DNA from: Actinobacteria bacterium HGW-Actinobacteria-6 | GTDB taxonomy: Bacteria; Actinomycetota; Coriobacteriia; Anaerosomatales; Anaerosomataceae | Direction: 5' to 3' | Assembly: GCA_002841295.1 (NCBI GenBank) | Contig: PHEU01000004.1 | Location: 56,945 to 120,944 of the forward strand | Length of the DNA: 64,000 bases | Part shown: positions 34,331-43,727 of the stretch, piece after piece | Layout: each line of letters starts with the position of its first letter | Numbering within the stretch: position 1 is the first letter of the stretch | Notes under the pieces: model-generated | What the model saw: only the letters and a program-made list of their open reading frames with translations | The model's database searches: none | Told to the model about the DNA's origin: nothing | Position numbers and translations under genes: made by a program

Positions 34331-35268
34331 GCGAGAAGCGCGCAACACGCGAGGCGTTCGGAGCGACGCTCGTCGAGCTCGCTGGCGAGGGCATGGACGT
34401 CGTCGTTGTAGAGGCTGACCTTTCCAAGTCCACGACCACCGCCACATTCGAGAAGGCGTATCCCGAGCGGTTCTTCAACGCCGGTATCGCTGAGCAGAAC
34501 ATGATCGGCACCGCTTCAGGTCTGGCTGTGGCAGGCAAGGTTGCTTTCACCGGCTCATTTGCGGTGTTCGCAACCGGCCGGGCATATGACCAGGTTCGCA
34601 ATACCGTGTGCTACTCGAGCCTGGACGTAAAGCTCTGCCCCACGCACTCGGGCATCACCGTTGGTCCTGACGGCGGCAGCCACCAGATGCTCGAGGACAT
34701 CGCGCTCATGCGCGTGCTCCCCGGCATGCGAGTGCTGGTCCCCGCGGACGCACGCGCTGCGGCATCGGCGATTCGAGTTGCCGCCGAGACCCCGGGCCCG
34801 TTCTATGTTCGTCTTGGCAGGGCAGCTGTGCCGCTTGTATACGACGAGGAGTTCGTCTTTGAGCTCGGTCGCGCGTACGTATTGCGTGAGGGCACGGACG
34901 TCACGCTCGCGGCATGCGGCGTGATGGTCGAGCGCGCGCTTGCTGCTGCCGAGATGTTAGTAGCCGAGGGTATCTCTGCCGAGGTTCTCGACGTCGCAAC
35001 CATCAAGCCCATCGACGTCGACACCGTCGTGGCGTCAGTCACCAAGACGGGCGCGGTTGTCACGTGCGAAGAGCACTCGATCATCGGTGGACTTGGCTCG
35101 GCAATTGCGGAGGTTCTAGGTGAGCATGTACCTGCTCCGCTTCGCCGGGTAGGGGTTCGCGATGTATTTGGCACCTCAGGCGATCCTGAGGAGCTCATGG
35201 TTCATTTCGGCCTTACGGCGAGCGACATTGCCGCTGCAGCACGCGAGGCTGTTGCTCAGCGCCTGTGA
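34327..35268 (+). CDS. Transketolase C-terminal subunit
   Basis: A 313-residue pyrimidine-binding and C-terminal half of split transketolase: EADLSKSTTTATFEKAYPER, the catalytic Glu in NAGIAEQNMIGTASGLA, and THSGITVGPDGGSHQMLEDI. The C-terminal domain has VVTCEEHSIIGGLGSAI. ATG 34327 overlaps the upstream stop as ATGA, so the two halves are made in equal amounts. Confidence 0.93.
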   Translation: MSEKRATREAFGATLVELAGEGMDVVVVEADLSKSTTTATFEKAYPERFFNAGIAEQNMIGTASGLAVAGKVAFTGSFAVFATGRAYDQVRNTVCYSSLDVKLCPTHSGITVGPDGGSHQMLEDIALMRVLPGMRVLVPADARAAASAIRVAAETPGPFYVRLGRAAVPLVYDEEFVFELGRAYVLREGTDVTLAACGVMVERALAAAEMLVAEGISAEVLDVATIKPIDVDTVVASVTKTGAVVTCEEHSIIGGLGSAIAEVLGEHVPAPLRRVGVRDVFGTSGDPEELMVHFGLTASDIAAAAREAVAQRL

Positions 35269-35327
35269 AGAACGTGTGAGGTTCGAACAACGTCGGCGGC
35301 GTGAGAATGCAGGCAAGGCAGCCGGTT

Positions 35328-35336
35328 TGCTAGAAT
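35328..35336 (+). promoter_or_regulatory. Extended -10 promoter of ftsEX
   Basis: TGCTAGAAT, identical to the box before secA, lies about 35 nt upstream of ATG 35371. No clear -35. Confidence 0.55.
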
Positions 35337-35370
35337 TGCCCGGGAATCGTTGTCAACAGATGGAGCACCC

Positions 35371-36057
35371 ATGATATCGATGCGGAACGTCAGCAAGACC
35401 TACGGTGCTGACAAACCCGCTCTCTACGACGTGAACGTGGAGATCGAGCAAGGCGAGTTCGTATTCCTCGTCGGACACTCTGGTTCCGGAAAGTCCACAT
35501 TCATCCGTCTGATGCAGCGAGAGCTGCTGCCATCGGAGGGAACCATCGTCGTGGCGGGCCAGGATCTCACCAAGATGAAGAACTGGAAGGTTCCGTACCT
35601 GCGGCGCAATATCGGCTGCGTCTTCCAGGACTTCAAGCTTCTGCCCAACAAGACCACGTACGAGAATGTTGCATTCGCACTTGAGGTTATCGGCCGCAGC
35701 AAGCACGTGATTCGGACGCAGGTGCCTGAGGTGCTGCGTCTGGTCGGCCTTGAAGAGAAGATCAACAGCTACCCTGACGAGCTGTCCGGTGGCGAGCAGC
35801 AGCGCGTGAGCATTGCGCGTGCCTTCGTGAACCGGCCGCCGCTTCTGTTGGCCGACGAGCCGACCGGGAACCTCGACCCGGCTACGTCACTCGGCATCAT
35901 GAGCTTGTTCAGCCGCATCAACAAGACCGGCACCACCGTGCTGGTGGCAACTCACGACAGAGAGATGGTCGATTCAATGCGCAAGCGCGTTATCGCACTT
36001 GAAAACGGCCGCGTCATTCGCGACCAGGATCGTGGGGTGTACGGCTATGGCGATTAA
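35371..36057 (+). CDS. ftsE: Cell-division ATP-binding protein FtsE
   Basis: A 228-residue ABC ATPase that with FtsX controls septal peptidoglycan hydrolases. Walker [11 protein letters not shown]-loop [13 protein letters not shown], signature LSGGEQQR, Walker [13 protein letters not shown]. The phrase DFKLLP and the short length mark FtsE rather than other ATPases. The start is ATG 35371 because the upstream ATG 35350 lacks family similarity. It overlaps ftsX by 11 nt. Confidence 0.96.
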   Translation: MISMRNVSKTYGADKPALYDVNVEIEQGEFVFLVGHSGSGKSTFIRLMQRELLPSEGTIVVAGQDLTKMKNWKVPYLRRNIGCVFQDFKLLPNKTTYENVAFALEVIGRSKHVIRTQVPEVLRLVGLEEKINSYPDELSGGEQQRVSIARAFVNRPPLLLADEPTGNLDPATSLGIMSLFSRINKTGTTVLVATHDREMVDSMRKRVIALENGRVIRDQDRGVYGYGD

Positions 36058-36961
36058 CATCGGCTATTTCATGAGCGAGTCGATACAGAGTTTCCGCCGC
36101 AACTGGGTGATGAGTCTGGGTGCCGTCATCACCATCTACTTGTCGCTGTTACTCGTTGGCGCTTCGCTCGCTTCCAGCATGATCGTTGGTCAGGTCGTCC
36201 GCTCGGTCGAGGAGAAGGTCTCGATTCGAGTCTTCCTCAAAGATGGCGCCGCGCCGGCTGACGTTGATGCGATGAACAAGGCCCTCGTGGCTGATGCGCG
36301 CGTCAAGGACGTGACATATACCTCGAAGGAGAAGGCGCTCGAGGAGTTCAAACTGACGATGGCGGACAGCCCTGAGATCATCGACCAGCTAGAGGTAAAT
36401 CCGCTGCCGGCATCGCTTGATGTCGACCTCGAAAAGCCGCAGGACGTGACTGCAGTAGTCGAGATGATCAAGGCCAATCCCAACTTCATCAAGGTCGCAG
36501 ACCGTCCTGATGACCCCGAGAAGTCGTTGAAATACGGTCAGCAGATCGTGAATCAGCTCTTCGCGTTCACCCGGGTGTTGCGAGCCGTCGGTGTCGTCTT
36601 CATCGTCATGCTGGCCGTGATCAGTCTGATCTTCATCAACAACACGATTCGTATCGCAATCTATGCGCGCCGCAAGGAAATCGGCATCATGCGTCTGGTT
36701 GGTGCGTCGAACTGGTTCATCCGCACGCCGTTCTTGCTCGAGGGCACGCTTCAGAGTCTCCTCGGCGCATTCTTGGCGCTTCTGACCCTTGGCTCGATTC
36801 AGTGGTTCGTCATGCCTAAGGTCAAGGAAATAATCTCGTTCATGCCGGTCTCCCTGTCAGTAGGAAGCTCGGTACAGATTTCACTCATACTCGTTTTGAG
36901 CGGCGTGATCATCGGTCTCGCTGGCTCCGCCGTCGCTCTGAGGCGTTACCTGAAGGTCTAA
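36047..36961 (+). CDS. ftsX: Cell-division protein FtsX
   Basis: A 304-residue membrane protein. It has an N-terminal helix ([18 protein letters not shown]), an extracellular domain of about 130 residues, and three C-terminal helices, with [20 protein letters not shown] before the third. This is the standard FtsX layout; the extracellular loop probably engages an amidase or NlpC-type hydrolase. It is coupled to ftsE. The S41 protease follows 4 nt after the stop. Confidence 0.95.
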   Translation: MAINIGYFMSESIQSFRRNWVMSLGAVITIYLSLLLVGASLASSMIVGQVVRSVEEKVSIRVFLKDGAAPADVDAMNKALVADARVKDVTYTSKEKALEEFKLTMADSPEIIDQLEVNPLPASLDVDLEKPQDVTAVVEMIKANPNFIKVADRPDDPEKSLKYGQQIVNQLFAFTRVLRAVGVVFIVMLAVISLIFINNTIRIAIYARRKEIGIMRLVGASNWFIRTPFLLEGTLQSLLGAFLALLTLGSIQWFVMPKVKEIISFMPVSLSVGSSVQISLILVLSGVIIGLAGSAVALRRYLKV

Positions 36962-36965
36962 TCAT

Positions 36966-38156
36966 ATGAACAGAGTGCTGAAGTACGTTCTCGGCGCAGC
37001 CCTTGTGCTGACGCTTGGTGTTGGAGCTTTCGCGGGCGGCATCTTGTACGACCGCGCGTTCCCTGCGGGCGGATTGGTTCCGGGCGTTTCGGAAACCATG
37101 CCGACTCCTTCGCGGGCAGCAGCGGAAGTGCAACGCATCATCAACGCGCAAGCCCTTGAGCCTAGCGATGAAGCTTCGCTGACAGCCGGAGTCGTCAAGG
37201 GGATGCTTGAGTCCCTCGACGACCCGTACGCGGCGTACTTCAACAAGGACCACTTCCAGTACTTCAATGAGCAGACGACCGGCGAATTCTACGGTATTGG
37301 TATCACCATCTCTGAGAAGGACGGCTTCGCGTATGTCGTGACCGTACTGAATGACACGCCCGCGAAGGCCGCCGGGCTCAAGTCCGACGATGTCATTGTC
37401 TCCATTGATGGCGTTACGCGCGACAAGTGGGAGTTGGACGAGGTCGTGAAGCGCATTCGTGGCCCGATCGGCACAAAGGTCAAGGTCGGCGTCACGCGCG
37501 AAGGCTCAGACAAGCCGATCATCTTCAACATCGCCCGGGCGAAGATCGACGTACCCAACATTGAGAGTGAGCTTGTCGGCAAGGACGTCGGCTACATCCG
37601 GCTGTACTCCTTCAACCAGCACTCCGGCGATGAAGTACGTGACGCCATCAAGTCGCTGACCAAGGAGGGCGCGAAGGGATTCGTACTCGACTTGCGAGAC
37701 AATCCGGGCGGGCTTCTCTCGGCATCGGTTGATGTGACTTCGCTGTTCGTGAAGGACGGCGTTGTCGTGAGCGTCGACGGTCGTGTGGCGGGCGCTGACG
37801 AAACCTATCGCGCCACCGGTGATGTGGCAACCGACGCACCGCTCGTGGTTCTCGTGAATGAGAACTCCGCATCAGCATCCGAGATCGTTGCTGGCGCGCT
37901 TCAGGACTACAAGCGCGCGACTACTGTCGGCGTGACGTCGTTCGGCAAGGGGAGCGTACAGCAGATTGAGGAGCTCTCCTTCGGAGGAGCCGTCAAGCTC
38001 ACGATTGCGCACTATCTCACGCCGCTGGGTCGCGTCATCGATAAGAGGGGCGTTGTGCCCGAGACGGTCGTGAAGATGGATGCCGAGAAGCAGGCGGACA
38101 AGAAGACGGACACGCAGTACCAGCGTGCGCTAGAGGTGCTTCGCAAGAAGCTCTAG
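36966..38156 (+). CDS. S41-family C-terminal processing protease (CtpA/CtpB-like)
   Basis: A 396-residue secreted or membrane-anchored protease. The signal anchor is residues about 7-25. It has a PDZ domain (about residues 100-180) with GIGITISEKDGFAYVV, and a catalytic S41 domain with VLDLRDNPGG, the nucleophile in VNENSASASEIVAGA and the general-base Lys in TSFGKGSVQ. It is the last gene after ftsEX; with FtsX it may tune septal hydrolases in the envelope, as CtpA-family proteases do elsewhere (inference). Confidence 0.94.
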   Translation: MNRVLKYVLGAALVLTLGVGAFAGGILYDRAFPAGGLVPGVSETMPTPSRAAAEVQRIINAQALEPSDEASLTAGVVKGMLESLDDPYAAYFNKDHFQYFNEQTTGEFYGIGITISEKDGFAYVVTVLNDTPAKAAGLKSDDVIVSIDGVTRDKWELDEVVKRIRGPIGTKVKVGVTREGSDKPIIFNIARAKIDVPNIESELVGKDVGYIRLYSFNQHSGDEVRDAIKSLTKEGAKGFVLDLRDNPGGLLSASVDVTSLFVKDGVVVSVDGRVAGADETYRATGDVATDAPLVVLVNENSASASEIVAGALQDYKRATTVGVTSFGKGSVQQIEELSFGGAVKLTIAHYLTPLGRVIDKRGVVPETVVKMDAEKQADKKTDTQYQRALEVLRKKL

Positions 38157-38572
38157 TCTTCATCCTCGTCGTCGTCGAGCCTGACGTACGTCTGCGGATC
38201 GAATGCGATCTCGTCCATGAGCCGGATGACCGGGCGGCCTTCACGGGGCTCGGGTTCGTCGATTGGATCCATCTCCAGGACTATTCCGTCGCCATGCAGT
38301 TCGATGCGCGTGTTGCCGTCCTCGCTGGAGAAGTTGAGGTAGCGGAAGCTCGCGACGTTCAGGAACAGGCAGCCGTTCACGAGAAGCGTTGCCGAGTCCG
38401 GATCCGCCATGATCTTCACGAGCGACGCACGACCCTCGGTAATCGCTTCGCCGTCGACGGCGTAGCGGTAGCCGAAGCTCTCAACCGTCTCCATAGCGCG
38501 AACCATGTCGCGAAGGTTTGTGAGGGTGCCGGTCCCGATGAGGGTCGGCGTGAGTTCCCGTGGGTGCTGCAT
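38153..38572 (-). CDS. Acidic protein of unknown function
   Basis: A 139-residue soluble protein with no recognised family. It has a mixed alpha-beta sequence (MVRAMETVESFGYRYAV, CLFLNVASFRYLNF) and a strongly acidic end (LDDDEDED). ATG 38572 is preceded by GGAGAG; a longer frame to 38635 overlaps the divergent rnr start region. It ends within 4 nt of the ctpA stop on the other strand. Confidence 0.6.
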   Translation of the reverse strand: MQHPRELTPTLIGTGTLTNLRDMVRAMETVESFGYRYAVDGEAITEGRASLVKIMADPDSATLLVNGCLFLNVASFRYLNFSSEDGNTRIELHGDGIVLEMDPIDEPEPREGRPVIRLMDEIAFDPQTYVRLDDDEDED

Positions 38573-38666
38573 GTGCTCTCCGAACGCTGGGTGTAGAGTT
38601 GCACCATACAGAGATTCGGGCATCGCGGCAAGCAACCACCTGCTGGAGCTACCACCGGAGGTCTAC

Positions 38667-40751
38667 GTGCGTCCTGACAAGCTTGTGATGAAGGCGCTGC
38701 GCGCTGGTTCGGGCAAACCGATGACTGCTGAGGATCTTGCCGCGTCCCTGGAGCCTGAAGGTCTCTCGGAGGAGCGCATCCAAGTCGTGCTGCGCTCGCT
38801 CGTGCGCGCTGGTGCTGTTGCCGAGGGTGCTGGCGGCACGTACATCGCCCTGAAGCAGCGCGGTCTGCTGGTTGGCCGAGTGGGCATGAACCGCAAGGGC
38901 TTCGCGTTTGTTGTCACTCCTGTCGGTGACATCTACGTTGGTCGTGGGGACACGGGCGGCGCCATGCATGGCGACACAGTAGCCGTCAGGCTCCACAACC
39001 AGCGTGCCCGAGAGGGACGCGCCGGCGAGATCATGCAGGTTCTGGAGCGCGCCGTCACGCACGTTGTCGGGACCTTTGAACGCCACGGCGCTCTCGGCAT
39101 CGTCACGCCAACCGACGCGAGGGTTCGCTCGGACATCTTCGTGAAGCTCACCGATGGTCCCAGGCCCAAGCCGAACGATATCGTCGTTGTGCGCATCACG
39201 CGCTACGCGACCCAGCGCGACGCGATGCAGGGGGTCATCGAGGAGGTGCTCGGCCGCGCTGACGCGCCGGGTGTGGACGTGGAGATCGTCATCCGCGAAC
39301 ACTCACTCCCGACCGCTTTCCCCGAGGAGGTTGAAGCAGCGGCCAACACGCTTTCGCAAGACGTCGAAGGTGAGCTCAAGCGAGGTCGGGAGGACGTGCG
39401 CGACCTGTTCACGATCACCATCGACCCGACGGATGCTAAGGACTTTGATGACGCGATCTCCATTGAGCGCCGGGGGAGCGGTTTCCGCCTGTGGGTGCAC
39501 ATCGCCGACGTCAGCCACTATGTGCCGTGGGGGAGCGTCATCGACGAAGAGGCACGCATGCGCGCGACGTCGGTCTACCTGGTGGACCGTGTCATCCCGA
39601 TGCTCCCCGAGCGCCTCAGCAACGGCGTCTGTTCGCTCAATCCCGCCGAGGACCGCTTGACCTTCACCGCCGAGATGGACCTGGACAAGACCGGGCTCGT
39701 AGAAGCATACCGGCTCTACCCCTCGGTCATGCGAAGCGACCACCGGCTGGACTACGACTCCGTGGACCGCTTCCTGTCGTCGGGCGAGTTCCCGGATGAG
39801 GAGCTCAAGCGGATGCTCACCGATTTCCGCTCGGCCACCGACTCGATTCACAAGCGGCGTATCGCACGCGGCGGGCTCGACTTTGACACCGTCGAGGCAC
39901 GCGTCAAGCTTGATGCCGACGGCAAGCCACTCGAAGTCGTGCTGCGTAAGCGCACGGTTGCCACCAACATGATCGAGGAGGCAATGGTGTTGGCGAACGA
40001 GGTCGTAGCGCGCCACATGCGCGACGCCGAAGCGCCGATGATGTACCGCATCCACGAGGACCCCGATCCCGACGCACTTGCTCAGGCGGCCGTGATCCTC
40101 AAGGAGTTCAGTTATCCGATGAAGGACATCCACGGTGCCAGCCCGCAGACGTTCCAGAAGATCGTCCAATTCGCCCACGGCCGTCCCGAGGAGCGACTCG
40201 TCAATTCGCTGCTGCTGAGGGCACTCGAGCGCGCGCGCTACTCGGAGATCCTTGAGGGCCACTTCGGGTTGGCAAGCGACGCATACTGCCACTTCACGAG
40301 CCCCATCCGACGTTACCCGGATCTCATCGTCCACCGCCTGCTCAAGGCTCAGCTCACCAAGTCGCTTGGCAAGGAGCCGACCGCCAGCATGGCGGGGGAT
40401 TTGGGTTGGCTGGCCGAGCACTGCTCGGTGATGGAGAGAGAGGCCGAATCCGCCGAGGACTCGTCGCAGAAGGTGAAGCTCGTACAGCTCATGTCGGAGC
40501 ACCTGGGCGAGGAGTTCGAAGGCATCATCACCGGCGTCGCGGCGTTCGGCTTCTTCGTTGCCCTCGACAACACGGCCGAGGGGCTCGTGCATGTTCAGAC
40601 GCTCACCGACGACTACTACCGATTCGAGGCCGAGCGGTTCTTGCTCAAAGGGGAGAATCGCGGAACTCAGTATCGACTCGGGCAGCGGCTCAAGGTGCGC
40701 ATCATCAGCGTAAGCGTGGCCGAGAGGAAGATCGACTTCGAGGTCGCGTAG
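38667..40751 (+). CDS. rnr: Ribonuclease R
   Basis: A 694-residue 3'-5' exoribonuclease of the RNB family. A short winged helix lies at the N-terminus (MTAEDLAASLEPEGLSEERI), followed by two cold-shock domains (GRVGMNRKGFAFVV; GIVTPTDARVRSDIFV), the RNB domain with catalytic Asp residues in DPTDAKDFDDAISIE, HFTSPIRRYPDLIVHR and ending, after an S1 domain (FEGIITGVAAFGFFVAL), without the usual lysine-rich tail. GTG 38667 has GGAGG 7 nt upstream; the frame to 38505 is not supported. RNase R degrades structured RNA and non-stop mRNA, fitting with smpB and tmRNA nearby. Confidence 0.94.
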   Translation: MRPDKLVMKALRAGSGKPMTAEDLAASLEPEGLSEERIQVVLRSLVRAGAVAEGAGGTYIALKQRGLLVGRVGMNRKGFAFVVTPVGDIYVGRGDTGGAMHGDTVAVRLHNQRAREGRAGEIMQVLERAVTHVVGTFERHGALGIVTPTDARVRSDIFVKLTDGPRPKPNDIVVVRITRYATQRDAMQGVIEEVLGRADAPGVDVEIVIREHSLPTAFPEEVEAAANTLSQDVEGELKRGREDVRDLFTITIDPTDAKDFDDAISIERRGSGFRLWVHIADVSHYVPWGSVIDEEARMRATSVYLVDRVIPMLPERLSNGVCSLNPAEDRLTFTAEMDLDKTGLVEAYRLYPSVMRSDHRLDYDSVDRFLSSGEFPDEELKRMLTDFRSATDSIHKRRIARGGLDFDTVEARVKLDADGKPLEVVLRKRTVATNMIEEAMVLANEVVARHMRDAEAPMMYRIHEDPDPDALAQAAVILKEFSYPMKDIHGASPQTFQKIVQFAHGRPEERLVNSLLLRALERARYSEILEGHFGLASDAYCHFTSPIRRYPDLIVHRLLKAQLTKSLGKEPTASMAGDLGWLAEHCSVMEREAESAEDSSQKVKLVQLMSEHLGEEFEGIITGVAAFGFFVALDNTAEGLVHVQTLTDDYYRFEAERFLLKGENRGTQYRLGQRLKVRIISVSVAERKIDFEVA

Positions 40752-40824
40752 CTGCGGTGGCGCGAGTCAGCGCTCGGCGGTACACTGACATGTCTTATCC
40801 GCTATTCATCGAGGAGGCCGTTTC

Positions 40825-41886
40825 ATGCGTGCTGAGTCGTTCGATTTCCTGAATGCCCTGGTCGAAGCCCCGTCGCCGTCCGGCTACGAGCAGCCGGCCG
40901 CCAAGGTGTTCCGCGAGTACGTCACTCCGATCGCCGACTCCGTGGAGACCAACGTCATGGGCTCCGTTCACGCTCTTCTCAAGGGCACCGCTGGCGGCCC
41001 CTCGGTCATGCTCGCCGGTCACATCGACGAGATCGGTTTCATGGTCACGTACATCACCGACGACGGGTTCTGTGCGTTCGCCGGTATCGGTGGACACGAT
41101 CCGCAGATCCTGCCGGGCGCCCGCGTTACCGTGCATACGTCTGAGGGCCCGCTCCTCGGAGTGCTCGGCCGCCTGGCGATTCACTTGCTCGAAGAGGAAG
41201 AGCGCAAGCAGGTCGTGAAGATGCATAAGATGTTCATCGACCTCGGCATGAAAGGCGAGGACGTCAAGAAGCGTGTTCGCATCGGCGATCCGGTGACCTA
41301 TGCGGTCGGGATGCAGACGTTCGGCGACAACATGGCCGTCTCGCGCGCCTTCGACGACAAGATGGGCGCATGGATCGCTGCTGAGGTGCTTCGCTCGGTC
41401 AAGGAAGCGGGTGGCGCGAAGAGCGACCTGATCGCAGCCGCGACCGTGCAAGAAGAGATCGGCCTGCGTGGCGGTATCACCTCCGCATATGGCGTGGATC
41501 CGGTCGTTGGCATCGCCGTTGAGGTGACGCATGCGACTGACTATCCCGACATCGACAAGCGCAAGCACGGCGAGGTCAAGTGTGGCTCGGGTCCCGCGAT
41601 CAGCCGAGGCGCCAATATCAACCCCAAGGTGTTCTCGCTCCTTTGCGAGGCCGCTGAGGCCGAGAATATCCCGTACCAGGTCGAGGGCGCGCCCCGCGGC
41701 ACCGGCACCGACGCAAACGCGATCCAGCTTACGCGCGGCGGCAAGGCCGCAGCGCTTGTGAGCGTCCCGCTTCGCTACATGCATACACCCACCGAAGTGC
41801 TCTCGCTCGAGGACATGGAGAACACCGTGAGGCTTCTCTCGGCGTTCGTCCTGCGTCTTGAGCCCGGCACCGATTTCACACCTTAG
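40825..41886 (+). CDS. M42-family metallo-aminopeptidase
   Basis: A 353-residue tetrahedral aminopeptidase (PepA/FrvX/YsdC group). Metal ligands are the His and Asp in LAGHIDEIGFM, the Asp in VSRAFDDKMGAW, and the Glu pair in TVQEEIGLRGG; VEVTHATDYP and the late His in LRYMHTPTEVLS complete the set. These enzymes trim short peptides in the cytoplasm. GAGGAGG precedes ATG 40825. It lies between rnr and smpB. Confidence 0.9.
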   Translation: MRAESFDFLNALVEAPSPSGYEQPAAKVFREYVTPIADSVETNVMGSVHALLKGTAGGPSVMLAGHIDEIGFMVTYITDDGFCAFAGIGGHDPQILPGARVTVHTSEGPLLGVLGRLAIHLLEEEERKQVVKMHKMFIDLGMKGEDVKKRVRIGDPVTYAVGMQTFGDNMAVSRAFDDKMGAWIAAEVLRSVKEAGGAKSDLIAAATVQEEIGLRGGITSAYGVDPVVGIAVEVTHATDYPDIDKRKHGEVKCGSGPAISRGANINPKVFSLLCEAAEAENIPYQVEGAPRGTGTDANAIQLTRGGKAAALVSVPLRYMHTPTEVLSLEDMENTVRLLSAFVLRLEPGTDFTP

Positions 41887-41900
41887 GCGGAACAGCAGCA

Positions 41901-42371
41901 ATGCCGAAAGAAGAACGACTGATAGCCAACAACAAGAAGGCTTTCCACGACTACACGGTGGAAGAGACCATGGAAGTGGGCATTGCGCTCACCGGTACCG
42001 AGGTCAAGTCGCTGCGCGAGAGCAAGGCGAGCCTGCGCGATGCGTTCGCCTCCGTGAAGCGCGGCGAAGTGTGGCTGCACAACGTCCACGTGTCGCCGTA
42101 CAGCCACGGTAACCGGGGCAACGTTGATCCCAACCGCGCTCGCAAGCTGCTCCTCCACAGAAACGAGATCCGGTACCTCATCGGCAAGACCAAAGAGACC
42201 GGGTATACGCTTGTGCCGCTGAAGATGTACTTCGCGCCTTCAGGTCTGGTGAAGCTTGAGCTGGCGCTCGTTCGCGGCAAGAAGGCGTATGACAAACGCG
42301 ACGCTCTCGCGGCCAAGGATGCCAAGCGCGACGTGGCCAGAGCCCTCAAGGATCGCACGCTCGGTCGCTAG
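41901..42371 (+). CDS. smpB: SsrA-binding protein SmpB
   Basis: A 156-residue tmRNA-binding protein: IANNKKAFHDYTVEETMEVG, GTEVKSLRESKASLRDAFAS, VHVSPYSHGNRGNVDPNRAR, then the C-terminal basic helix with GKKAYDKRDALAAKDAKRDV that places tmRNA in the empty A site. The family is essential for trans-translation. It is 100 nt before ssrA, the classic order. Confidence 0.97.
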   Translation: MPKEERLIANNKKAFHDYTVEETMEVGIALTGTEVKSLRESKASLRDAFASVKRGEVWLHNVHVSPYSHGNRGNVDPNRARKLLLHRNEIRYLIGKTKETGYTLVPLKMYFAPSGLVKLELALVRGKKAYDKRDALAAKDAKRDVARALKDRTLGR

Positions 42372-42395
42372 CGGCACAATGCTTGCTCGGCAAGA

Positions 42396-42423
42396 GTGAC
42401 GCGCGGCAGCTGTGGGGATATAC
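42396..42423 (+). promoter_or_regulatory. Promoter of tmRNA
   Basis: GTGACG (42396-42401) and TATACT (42418-42423) are 16 nt apart. Mature tmRNA begins at 42471, leaving about 40 nt of 5' leader with two short hairpins (GCGC/GCGC and AACGTT/AACGTT) for 5' processing. Confidence 0.55.
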
Positions 42424-42470
42424 TACGCATCCGCGCTCAGCGCGCCAGAACGTTGACAACGTTTGAATCC

Positions 42471-42820
42471 GGGGGCGACTGGATTCGACATGATAGGTTC
42501 GAGGGTAGCAGCAGGTCGAGGTCTCCTTGCCTCGTTAAACAGGGGTAAAGACGCTCAAGCGTCGACACTAATTACGCTCTCGCTGCTTAATTAAGTAGCG
42601 ACGTCGCCCGATGAGAGTCCCCGTCATCGGTCCCGACGTCATTCAGGGGACTTGCGCACTGGACGTGGGCTGTATGCCTACTGCGCGAGATGGAACAGCC
42701 AGGGCACGAGCACGCGGGTCACCGGGTGTCGCTCGTGCTGACGATAACTGGTGACTGAGCCTGGAGATACTACCCGGGGGTCTATTGTGGACCGGAGTTC
42801 GATTCTCCGCGCCTCCACCA
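42471..42820 (+). ncRNA. ssrA: tmRNA (ssrA), 350 nt
   Basis: The one-piece tmRNA begins GGGGGCGACTGGATTCGAC and ends with CGCCTCCACCA; the 7-bp acceptor stem (GGGGGCG with CGCCTCC) has one G-U pair. The TTCGATTC T-arm is near 42798. The tag frame ends at TAA 42588 and encodes at most 13 residues, finishing DTNYALAA, with the conserved ALAA proteolysis signal. The resume codon is uncertain because the in-frame stop at 42546 lies only 42 nt upstream. CCA is encoded. Confidence 0.96.
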
Positions 42821-42828
42821 CATGCACA

Positions 42829-42861
42829 GCAGGGGTCTCTCGATTACCGAGAGGCCCCTGC
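42829..42861 (+). terminator. Terminator after tmRNA
   Basis: GCAGGGGTCTCTCG pairs with CGAGAGGCCCCTGC around ATTAC (14 bp with one G-U), followed by TTAC. Confidence 0.8.
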
Positions 42862-42892
42862 TTACGTTCCTGGATGCCGGGGGTCGCTGCGC

Positions 42893-43252
42893 CTACTCTT
42901 CGCCGGGGTCGACCTTGCGCCGGGTCGTCTTGCGCCGTGCGACGACATGCTTAGCCTTGAGCTCGCGTTCCCGCACGCCGCGGCCCTTGCGTGTGGCCAC
43001 GCGCGGGGGAGCGACGTAGGCTCTCTCGGCGATGCGTCGGCGGAGGCGCGAGAGCGCTGCCTTCTTGTTCATGTACTGGCTGCGCTCCGTGCGCGCGACG
43101 ACGACGATGCCGGTCGGTCGGTGCTTCAGGCGCACGGCGCTGTCGGTCGTGTTCACGCCTTGTCCACCGGGGCCGGTGGCGCGAAACGTCGTCACATCGC
43201 ACTCGGCAAGCAGAGCGCTGTCGGTTTCTGGTATTGAATACTCGTCGTCCAC
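42893..43252 (-). CDS. ArfB/YaeJ-like ribosome-rescue peptidyl-tRNA hydrolase
   Basis: A 119-residue GGQ protein. The core is [20 protein letters not shown], like the catalytic domain of class-I release factors, and [16 protein letters not shown] follows. There is no stop-codon recognition domain. The C-terminus is basic ([18 protein letters not shown]), as in ArfB/ICT1, whose tail enters the empty mRNA channel of stalled ribosomes. GTG 43252 is chosen because GGAGG lies 5-6 nt upstream; ATG 43270 is an alternative. A TAGAAT -10 lies just before. It is convergent with tmRNA, so two rescue routes sit side by side. It could also be a PrfH-type factor, but the length favours ArfB. Confidence 0.85.
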   Translation of the reverse strand: MDDEYSIPETDSALLAECDVTTFRATGPGGQGVNTTDSAVRLKHRPTGIVVVARTERSQYMNKKAALSRLRRRIAERAYVAPPRVATRKGRGVRERELKAKHVVARRKTTRRKVDPGEE

Positions 43253-43346
43253 GGTAACCTCCGCTGTCATTCTAGCGCGTGATGGCGGCGGCGGAAGTCG
43301 TGAGCATCTTCGCGCGGCAGGCGGAGGGTATGGGATACTGTCAGGC

Positions 43347-43721
43347 ATGCCTGAGAAGACACGATACGGTTTCACCCTGGAGGCCTGGAGCGCTGGCAAG
43401 AACCAGGCCCGCGATTTCCTGATCGGCCGCGCACGCGAGCGCGGGACGACCACGTACTCCGAGCTCTGTGAGGCGGTCAGCGCGATTCAGCTTCGCCCGT
43501 ATTCCTTCGGCATGATGGCGTTTCTGAACGAAGTCTGTGCCGAGGAGGACGCCGCCAACGGCATCATGTTGGCATCGCTCGTGACACGTCGCGACACCGG
43601 GATTCCCGGGAACGGATATTTCAAGTTTGCGGCCGGTCTTGGCCGCGAAACCTTCGACCGCGAGGCGTTCTGGCGCTCAGAGATCGAGCGCATCTACGCC
43701 GTGTTTCCCCCCGAGGAGTAG
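43347..43721 (+). CDS. Small protein of unknown function, probably leaderless
   Basis: A 124-residue soluble protein, no family recognised. It has conserved-looking phrases [40 protein letters not shown] and [19 protein letters not shown] with FWRSEIERI, which look like a compact alpha/beta fold. The -10 GATACT (43334-43339) ends 7 nt before ATG 43347 and no ribosome site is present, so the mRNA may start at the ATG. The GC and codon bias match neighbours. Confidence 0.6.
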   Translation: MPEKTRYGFTLEAWSAGKNQARDFLIGRARERGTTTYSELCEAVSAIQLRPYSFGMMAFLNEVCAEEDAANGIMLASLVTRRDTGIPGNGYFKFAAGLGRETFDREAFWRSEIERIYAVFPPEE

Positions 43722-43727
43722 CCGCAT

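Noticed and set aside
42785..43237. 150-codon plus-strand frame over the 3' end of tmRNA and the ArfB-like gene
   Set aside because: It overlaps the tmRNA acceptor stem and the terminator, and the minus strand carries the GGQ protein.
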